Shown piece by piece: positions 58,383 to 64,000 of a stretch of DNA of 64,000 nt. Source of the stretch: Plantimonas leprariae. GTDB taxonomy: Bacteria > Pseudomonadota > Alphaproteobacteria > Rhizobiales > Rhizobiaceae. Positions within the stretch are counted from its first letter, which is position 1. The number at the start of each line of letters is the position of its first letter. The translations under genes and the position numbers were made by a program. The notes under the pieces were generated by a model. It ran no database searches. It had not been told where the DNA came from and saw only the letters and a program-made list of their open reading frames with translations. The stretch is from assembly GCF_008802405.1 (NCBI RefSeq), contig NZ_VZDO01000015.1, forward strand, positions 62,001 through 126,000. The letters are read 5' to 3'.

Positions 58383-58847
58383 ATGCTGGACGAAGAACCC
58401 CATTCTCTCCTCGCTGTTGCGGACTCCCTCATGCGAGAAGCATCAGGGGATGCAGCGTATCGCTGCCGCGCGATCAGCACCGCCTACTATGCTGTGTTCC
58501 ATGCGTTGGCTGGGCTCTGTGCCAGCACGTTGATGCCGGACGTTTCCGGTTCTTATGACGCTTACGTCCGCATCTATCGTGCTATCGATCACGGTCCGCT
58601 GCGCCAGGCATTCAGCCAAGCCCCCTTGCGAACCCATGATCGGCTACGGTCGATCGGAGACGCCGCGATCGAACTGCAGAGCGCTCGGCATGCTGCCGAC
58701 TATCTTCCCTTGCGCTCCAACGCTTTCAGGGATGCGGGAACACGGATACTGATAGAACTCGCGCGTCAAACGGTAGAGAGTATCTCTACCCTTAGCCTTG
58801 TCGAACGGCGGCTTCTGGCAACCTCTATCCTTTTCAAGACACGCTGA
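58383..58847 (+). CDS. HEPN-domain-like protein
   Basis: The 154-residue all-helical protein has YRCRAISTAYYAVFHALAGL, characteristic of HEPN/DUF-type helical proteins. RIYRAIDHG, an R-x3-H arrangement, and ELQSARHAADYLPL follow the usual HEPN pattern. HEPN proteins act as RNases in toxin-antitoxin, abortive-infection and CRISPR-related systems, though some are nonenzymatic. It follows the small partner gene by 11 bases, and its G+C is lower than that of its neighbours. It is probably not involved in Phe-tRNA synthesis. Confidence 0.7.
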   Translation: MLDEEPHSLLAVADSLMREASGDAAYRCRAISTAYYAVFHALAGLCASTLMPDVSGSYDAYVRIYRAIDHGPLRQAFSQAPLRTHDRLRSIGDAAIELQSARHAADYLPLRSNAFRDAGTRILIELARQTVESISTLSLVERRLLATSILFKTR

Positions 58848-58884
58848 CCGTGCCGGTCGCGTGATTACGAAACGACGGTTGCCC

Positions 58885-59301
58885 ATGTCCCCCCGCCTCG
58901 TCCTCATGGAAACGATCGCCGTCGTCTGCGGCGCGGTGATCGGGTTGCTCGTGGTGAACCTCCTTCACTGGCTGTTCGCTAACGGGAGCTTCGTCGCGCT
59001 CACCGTCTCGTTCGGCCGCATCGTCACCGCGCTCGTCACCGTCGCGATCTTCGCGGTCTGGTACCACTACCTGCCGCAGACGCCGGCGGCGCTCGCCTCC
59101 TTCTTCACCGGGCTCGTCCTGCCTTCGGTGATCGTCCTGTTCTCGTACGACGTGCCGCTGCAGGCGACGACCGTCCTGATCCTCTACACCGTGTTCTCGA
59201 TCGTCGCGCTGCTCACCTACCGCTTCGTCCTCGCTAACGCCGCAGTCCGGAAGCTAACATCGGAAGTGCCGGGAAAGTCCGAAAGCCGCCTGCCGCGCTG
59301 A
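58885..59301 (+). CDS. Four-helix membrane protein, hypothetical
   Basis: The 138-residue protein has four hydrophobic helices (LMETIAVVCGAVIGLLVVNL, IVTALVTVAIFAVWY, FFTGLVLPSVIVLFSY and TVLILYTVFSIVALLTYRFV) and a basic tail. I do not recognise a family. There is no clear ribosome binding site; the ATG at 58885 is chosen over longer frames that overlap the HEPN gene. Its base composition is closer to pheS/pheT than to the preceding two genes. It sits 93 bases before pheT. Confidence 0.6.
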   Translation: MSPRLVLMETIAVVCGAVIGLLVVNLLHWLFANGSFVALTVSFGRIVTALVTVAIFAVWYHYLPQTPAALASFFTGLVLPSVIVLFSYDVPLQATTVLILYTVFSIVALLTYRFVLANAAVRKLTSEVPGKSESRLPR

Positions 59302-59394
59302 GCTCCGCCGTCGGCCTTTCCTTCCCCGTCCCCGGCGGCTAGGAGCTTCCGCATACAGGAAAGCGTCCGCCGGGCGCCGCCGAAGGTTTCCGAC

Positions 59395-61809
59395 ATGAAG
59401 TTCACCCTGTCCTGGCTGAAGGACCATCTCGACACCGACGCGACCCTCGCCGAGATCGCCGAGCGGCTGACGGCGATCGGCCTCGAGGTCGAGCATGTCG
59501 ACGACGGCGCGGCGATGCGGCCGTTCCGCATCGCGCGCGTGCTGACGGCCGAGCGCCATCCCGACGCCGACAAGCTGCAGGTCCTCACCGTCGATGCGGG
59601 GCCGGAGGTGAACGGCGGCCGGCCGCTGCAGGTCGTCTGCGGCGCGCCGAACGCGCGCGCCGGCCTCGTCGGCGTCCTGGCGCTGCCCGGCACCTACGTG
59701 CCAGGCATCGACACGACGCTGGGCGTCGGCAAGATTCGCGGCGTCGACTCGAACGGCATGATGTGCTCGGAGCGCGAGCTGGAGCTTTCCGATGCCCATA
59801 CCGGCATCATCGACCTGCCCGCCGACGCGCCGGTCGGCACGCCCTTCGCGGACTATGCCGGCATCGGCGACCCAGTGATCGAGATCAATCTGACGCCGAA
59901 CCGGCCGGACGCGACCGGCATCCACGGCATCGCGCGCGATCTCGCCGCCTCCGGCCTCGGCACGTTGAAGGAGGTGCCGGTCGCGCCGCTGGAGGGCGCG
60001 GGCGATTGTCCGGTTGACCTGCGGGTCGAAAGCCCGACCTGCCTCGGCTTCGCATTGCGCCTCGTGCGCGGGGTGAAGAACGGGCCGTCGCCGGAATGGC
60101 TGCAGAAGCGGCTGAAGGCGATCGGCCTTCGCCCGATCAACGCGCTGGTGGACGTCACCAACTACCTGACCTTCGACCGCGGCCGGCCGCTGCACGTCTT
60201 CGACGCCGCGAAGGTCGCGGGCGGCCTCGTCGTCCGAGGAGCGAAGGATGGGGAGGAGATCCTGGCGCTCGACGGGCGCACCTACGCGCTGCCCGCCGGC
60301 ACCTGCATCATCGCCGACGACAAGGGGCCGGAATCGATCGGCGGCATCATGGGCGGCGAGCATTCCGGCTGCGACGAGGCGACGACGGACGTCCTCGTCG
60401 AATCGGCGCTGTGGGAGCCGCTCGACATCGCCCGCACCGGGCGGACGCTCGGCATCAATACCGACGCGCGTTATCGCTTCGAGCGCGGCGTCGATCCGGC
60501 CTTCATGCGGCCGGGGCTCGACCTCGCGACGCGGATGATCGTGGACCTTTGCGGCGGCGAGCCTTCGCGCGCCGCGGTCGCCGCCGAGCGGCCGGCGGAG
60601 CGTAAGCGGATCGAGTTCCCGTTCACCGAGGTCGAACGGCTGACGGGCCTCGCGGTCGATGCCAGCGACCAGATCGACAAGCTCGAGCGGCTCGGCTTCA
60701 CCCTGGCGATCGACGAATACGCTGCGACCGTCGTGCCGCCGTCCTGGCGGCCGGATGTCGAGGGCAAGGCCGACCTGGTGGAAGAGGTGATGCGCCTCGT
60801 CGGCGTCGACGCGATCGAGCCGCAGCCCCTGGCCGGCAAGGGCGCGGTCGGCGGGCGCATCCTGACCGTGCTGCAGATCAGGGAACGCGCGGCGCGGCGC
60901 GCGCTGGCCTCCCGCGGCATGCTGGAGGCGGTCAGCTATTCCTTCGTGTCGGCGAAGGCGGCGGAAGCCTTCGGCGGCGGCGCGGCGGCGTTGAAGCTCG
61001 TCAATCCGATCTCGGCCGACCTGTCCGACATGCGCCCCTCGCTGCTGCCCGGGCTGATCGAGGCGGCGGCGCGCAACGCCGCGCGAGGCGCGGGCGATGC
61101 CGCGCTGTTCGAGGTGTCCTCGGTCTATCATTCCGACGAGCCGCACGGGCAGCGGCGCGTCGCGGGCGGCGTGCGGCGCGGCACGGCCGGCCTTGGCGGC
61201 TCGGGGCGCGACTGGGCCGGCAATGCGCCGGCCGTTTCCGTCTTCGACGCCAAGGCCGATGCGCTGGCGGCTCTCGAGGCGGCGGGCGCGCCGGTCGCCA
61301 ACGTCATCGTCGAGGCGGGCGCCAGCCCCTGGTACCATCCGGGCCGCTCCGGCCGTATCAAGCTCGGGCCGAAGGTCGTGCTCGCCGAGTTCGGCGAATT
61401 CCATCCGAAGGTGCTGAAGCAACTCGACGTTTCGGGCGCCTTCTGCGGCTTCGAGGCGTTTCTCGCCGAAATCCCGGAGCCGAAGCGTAAAGCCACGCGC
61501 ACCAAGCCCATCCTGACCTTGTCGCCCTTCCAGCCGGTGAAGCGCGACTTCGCCTTCGTCGTCGACGAGGCGGTGGAGACGCAGAAGATCGTGCGCGCCG
61601 TCGAGGGGGCGGACCGCAAGGTCGTCTCCGACGTCCGGATCTTCGACGTGTTCCGCGGCGAGGCGATCGGCGCCGGGCGGAAATCCGTCGCGGTGGAGAC
61701 GACGCTGCGGCCGAGCGACGCGACGTTCAGCGAGGCGGAGCTCGAGACCGTCTCCGGACGGATCGTCGCGGCGGTCGCGAAGGCGACGGGCGGCACGCTC
61801 CGGACCTGA
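59395..61809 (+). CDS. pheT: Phenylalanine-tRNA ligase beta subunit
   Basis: The 804-residue subunit has the usual domain order. The tRNA-binding domain is at residues 40-150 ([15 protein letters not shown]), B3/B4 editing near 205-375, B5 near 400-470 and a C-terminal catalytic-like core ([20 protein letters not shown]). The ferredoxin-fold anticodon-binding domain lies near 710-804 ([16 protein letters not shown]). The length is normal. It works as an alpha2-beta2 enzyme with PheS. The start codon follows an intergenic gap of 93 bases. Confidence 0.97.
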   Translation: MKFTLSWLKDHLDTDATLAEIAERLTAIGLEVEHVDDGAAMRPFRIARVLTAERHPDADKLQVLTVDAGPEVNGGRPLQVVCGAPNARAGLVGVLALPGTYVPGIDTTLGVGKIRGVDSNGMMCSERELELSDAHTGIIDLPADAPVGTPFADYAGIGDPVIEINLTPNRPDATGIHGIARDLAASGLGTLKEVPVAPLEGAGDCPVDLRVESPTCLGFALRLVRGVKNGPSPEWLQKRLKAIGLRPINALVDVTNYLTFDRGRPLHVFDAAKVAGGLVVRGAKDGEEILALDGRTYALPAGTCIIADDKGPESIGGIMGGEHSGCDEATTDVLVESALWEPLDIARTGRTLGINTDARYRFERGVDPAFMRPGLDLATRMIVDLCGGEPSRAAVAAERPAERKRIEFPFTEVERLTGLAVDASDQIDKLERLGFTLAIDEYAATVVPPSWRPDVEGKADLVEEVMRLVGVDAIEPQPLAGKGAVGGRILTVLQIRERAARRALASRGMLEAVSYSFVSAKAAEAFGGGAAALKLVNPISADLSDMRPSLLPGLIEAAARNAARGAGDAALFEVSSVYHSDEPHGQRRVAGGVRRGTAGLGGSGRDWAGNAPAVSVFDAKADALAALEAAGAPVANVIVEAGASPWYHPGRSGRIKLGPKVVLAEFGEFHPKVLKQLDVSGAFCGFEAFLAEIPEPKRKATRTKPILTLSPFQPVKRDFAFVVDEAVETQKIVRAVEGADRKVVSDVRIFDVFRGEAIGAGRKSVAVETTLRPSDATFSEAELETVSGRIVAAVAKATGGTLRT

Positions 61810-61900
61810 GCTTCCTCCAGCCCCACGCAAGGCCAACGCCTTGAAAACATCCCATGCGGGGCGCAGAGCGTGCCCCCGAGGGATCTTCCAGGGAGCGGCC

Positions 61901-62938
61901 ATGACCGCGATCGTGAATCGCCTTTTCGGCGCGGCGGCGCTTGTTGCGCTGTCCGCCGCCGGCGCGCCGACGGGAGCGTCCGCGGCGGAGGCGCCGGCCA
62001 AGCAGCTCTTCGGCGCGGAAACGCTGCCCTCCGATACGGCGACGCAGTCGATCGGCTTCTACGCCAAGGGCTGCCTGTCCGGCGGGGTGGGCCTGCCGCC
62101 GGAAGGTAGAAACTGGCAGGTGGTGAACCCGTCCCGCAACCGGCGCTGGGGCCACCCGGCGACGATCGCCTTTCTAGAGCGCTTCGCGGCGAAGGCCGCG
62201 GCGGACGGCTGGACCGGCCTCCTCGTCGGCGACATCTCGCAGCCGCGCGGCGGCCCGATGGCGTCGGGCCACGCTTCGCACCAGATCGGGCTCGACGCCG
62301 ACATCTGGTTCACGCCGATGCCGAAGCGCCGCCTGACCATGGCCGAGCGCCAGCCCTTCCAGGGTCCGTCGATGCTGAAGAAGGGCACGTTCCAGGTCGA
62401 CGACGCCCGATGGACGCCGACGCACGTGAAGATCCTGCGCGACGCCGCGACCGACCCGGCGGTGCAGCGCATCTTCGTCAATCCCGGCATCAAGCGGAAG
62501 CTCTGCCAGACGGTCGGCGGCGACCGGACCTGGCTCAACAAGGTGCGGCCCTTCTACGGCCACGACCAGCATTTCCACGTTCGGCTGTTCTGCCAGCCGG
62601 GATCGCCGAACTGCGACGGGCAGGCCGATACCGGCACCGGCGACGGCTGCGGCAAGGAGCTCGACTACTGGTTCAACGTCGCGCTGCGGCCGCCACCGCC
62701 GCCGAAGCCCGGCGCGAAGCCGCCGAAGCCGCGCCCGCCGCTGACGCTCGCCGGCCTGCCGAACAGCTGCCGCACGGTGCTGGCCGCCCCGGACAAGGGA
62801 ACCGCGCCGGCCGTTGCGACGAAAGCATCGGCGCGCGTGCCGGCCGCAGCCGCCGCGATGGCGCCGGATGCGACGCCCGACTTCCCGCCGCGCCCCGGCG
62901 CCGACATCCCGGACCCCGTCGCCGGCCCGATGGAATAG
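61901..62938 (+). CDS. mepA: Penicillin-insensitive murein endopeptidase
   Basis: The 345-residue periplasmic zinc peptidase has a signal peptide (LFGAAALVALSAAGAPTGASA) and the MepA domain. Zinc ligands lie in MASGHASHQIGLDADIW and GHDQHFHVRLFC. It cleaves D-alanyl-meso-diaminopimelyl cross-links in peptidoglycan. A Pro-rich C-terminal region (PPPPPKPGAKPPKPRPP) is typical of the rhizobial form. GAGCGG/CAGGGA lies before the ATG at 61901. It follows pheT after 91 bases. Confidence 0.93.
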   Translation: MTAIVNRLFGAAALVALSAAGAPTGASAAEAPAKQLFGAETLPSDTATQSIGFYAKGCLSGGVGLPPEGRNWQVVNPSRNRRWGHPATIAFLERFAAKAAADGWTGLLVGDISQPRGGPMASGHASHQIGLDADIWFTPMPKRRLTMAERQPFQGPSMLKKGTFQVDDARWTPTHVKILRDAATDPAVQRIFVNPGIKRKLCQTVGGDRTWLNKVRPFYGHDQHFHVRLFCQPGSPNCDGQADTGTGDGCGKELDYWFNVALRPPPPPKPGAKPPKPRPPLTLAGLPNSCRTVLAAPDKGTAPAVATKASARVPAAAAAMAPDATPDFPPRPGADIPDPVAGPME

Positions 62939-63025
62939 CGCGAATTGGCAGAGCGGGGCGCTTTCCTTCCGCCCCTCTCTCGCTCTATAGCCCGGAGCCG
63001 CAATTCAAGCGACGAGGCAGCCGCC

Positions 63026-64000
63026 ATGGCGACCACCACCGGGAGCGACCAGTCCTTCAAGTTCCCGATCCTGATCGGGGATATCGGGGGCACGAACGCG
63101 CGCTTCGCCATCCTCGTCGACGCCTTCGCCGAGCCGAAAAGCTTCCCGATCGTGCGAACGGCCGACTATCCGACGATCGACGAGGCGATCCAGGCGGCGG
63201 TGCTCGACAAGACCTCGCTGCAGCCGAAGGCGGCGGTGCTCGCCGTCGCGGGCCCGGTCGACGGCGAGGCGATCGAACTCACCAACTGCCCTTGGGTGGT
63301 CCGGCCGCGCGAGATGCTGAAGAGCCTCGAACTCGGCGAGATCATCGTCCTCAACGACTTCGAGGCGCAGGCGCTCGCCGTATCGGCGCTGCCGGATTCG
63401 GGGCGGCGCAAGCTCGGCGGCGGCGTTCCGCACGAGGGTGCGAGCCGCGTCGTGCTCGGGCCCGGCACCGGCCTCGGCGTCGCCGGGCTGGTCAGGGCGC
63501 GCAAGATGTGGATCCCGGTCGCCGGCGAGGGCGGCCATGTCGACCTCGGGCCGCGGAGCGAGCGCGACCACGCGATCTGGCCGCACCTGAAGACGATCGA
63601 GGGGCGCGTTTCGGCCGAGGAGGTGCTGTCCGGCCGCGGCATGATCAACCTCTATCGGGCGATCTGCGCCGCCGACGGGGCCGAGCCCGCCTACGCGCAG
63701 CCGGCCGAGATCACGGAAGCGGCGACGAAGGGCGGCGACGCCCGCGCGATCGAGACGGCGGAGCTCTTCTCCACCTATCTCGGCCGCATCGCCGGCGATC
63801 TGGCGTTGGTCTTCATGGCGCGCGGCGGCGTCTATATCGGCGGCGGCATCATCCAGCACCTGCTGCCGATCCTGAACGAGAAGCACCTTCGCGCCGCCTT
63901 CGAGGACAAGGCGCCGCATCGCGAGCTCCTCGCCGACATGGCGATCTTCGCGATCACCGAGCCGCTGGCGGCGCTGGCCGGCCTCGCGACCTTCGCCAGG
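63026..64000 (+). CDS. glk: Glucokinase (truncated by the window end)
   Basis: At least 325 residues are present without a stop codon, so the C-terminus lies outside the window. ILIGDIGGTNARFAIL is the ATP-binding loop, LNDFEAQALAVSAL contains the catalytic Asp and GPGTGLGVAGLVRA the adenosine site. This is the Glk family, distinct from the ROK kinase at 15064. It phosphorylates glucose to glucose-6-phosphate. The missing part should be only about 15-20 residues, judging from a usual length near 340. Confidence 0.95.
   Translation, partial: MATTTGSDQSFKFPILIGDIGGTNARFAILVDAFAEPKSFPIVRTADYPTIDEAIQAAVLDKTSLQPKAAVLAVAGPVDGEAIELTNCPWVVRPREMLKSLELGEIIVLNDFEAQALAVSALPDSGRRKLGGGVPHEGASRVVLGPGTGLGVAGLVRARKMWIPVAGEGGHVDLGPRSERDHAIWPHLKTIEGRVSAEEVLSGRGMINLYRAICAADGAEPAYAQPAEITEAATKGGDARAIETAELFSTYLGRIAGDLALVFMARGGVYIGGGIIQHLLPILNEKHLRAAFEDKAPHRELLADMAIFAITEPLAALAGLATFAR

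Noticed and set aside
58087-58847. Classical HEPN/MNT toxin-antitoxin pair
   Set aside because: The small partner lacks the nucleotidyltransferase GS...DxD motif, so only the HEPN-like half is supported.
1-64000. tRNA or rRNA genes, CRISPR arrays, insertion sequences, prophage
   Set aside because: No cloverleaf-like sequences, regularly spaced repeats, transposase or integrase motifs were seen on either strand by eye.

Overview
The window is a GC-rich (roughly two-thirds G+C by eye) chromosomal segment of an alphaproteobacterium, most likely of the order Hyphomicrobiales (Rhizobiales). Supporting signs are the rhizobial form of BetB, a SigF/NrsF pair next to msrA, a GTTC-N7-GTTC LexA-type box, the rhizobial N-terminus of IF-3 and the gene order infC-rpmI-rplT-pheS-pheT-mepA-glk. 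Genes are densely packed, with many 1-4 bp stop/start overlaps. I see no tRNA, rRNA, CRISPR array, insertion sequence or prophage. The genus cannot be fixed from sequence alone.

Layout. 0-8 kb: a membrane protein, an oxidoreductase and a VOC protein; then a reverse-strand operon for a Tat-exported molybdenum hydroxylase (cytochrome c, 2Fe-2S subunit, Mo subunit) divergent from a nitroreductase. 8-19 kb: a CHASE4/PAS/GGDEF/EAL c-di-GMP protein, an ornithine-type decarboxylase with a DMT exporter, a small gene behind a LexA-like box, cutC, a ROK sugar kinase, an esterase/ring-cleavage-dioxygenase-like pair behind a palindromic operator, and an aldose-epimerase-like protein. 19-22 kb: a FUSC/DUF1656/HlyD efflux operon.

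22.9-38.1 kb: acuI, then an 11-gene co-directional run. It begins with two MurG-like and two GT4 glycosyltransferases, a histidine phosphatase and a polysaccharide-deacetylase-like protein. It continues into an ABC importer whose double ATPase carries a C-terminal polysaccharide-lyase domain, with an FkbM methyltransferase, a family-5 binding protein and two permeases. The fusion and the tight coupling suggest a dedicated glycan or oligosaccharide system.

38.1-44.0 kb (reverse strand): a four-gene set that I consider the best candidate for an undescribed system. It holds an exporter-type ABC protein whose nucleotide-binding domain has lost every catalytic motif and carries a long repeat-bearing insertion, a stand-alone cyclic-nucleotide-binding protein, a metallo-beta-lactamase-fold hydrolase and a class III cyclase with unusual substrate-specifying positions. 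Synthesis, sensing and possibly breakdown of a cyclic nucleotide would then be linked to a pseudo-ABC membrane protein.

44-50.6 kb: SigF/NrsF with divergent secreted MsrA and a candidate ECF promoter, small stress-type proteins, betB, and a second ECF sigma/anti-sigma pair. 50.7-64 kb: housekeeping genes murA, infA, maf, yacG, infC (ATT start), rpmI, rplT, pheS, pheT, mepA and a truncated glk. Three lower-GC genes, including a HEPN-like protein, lie between pheS and pheT.
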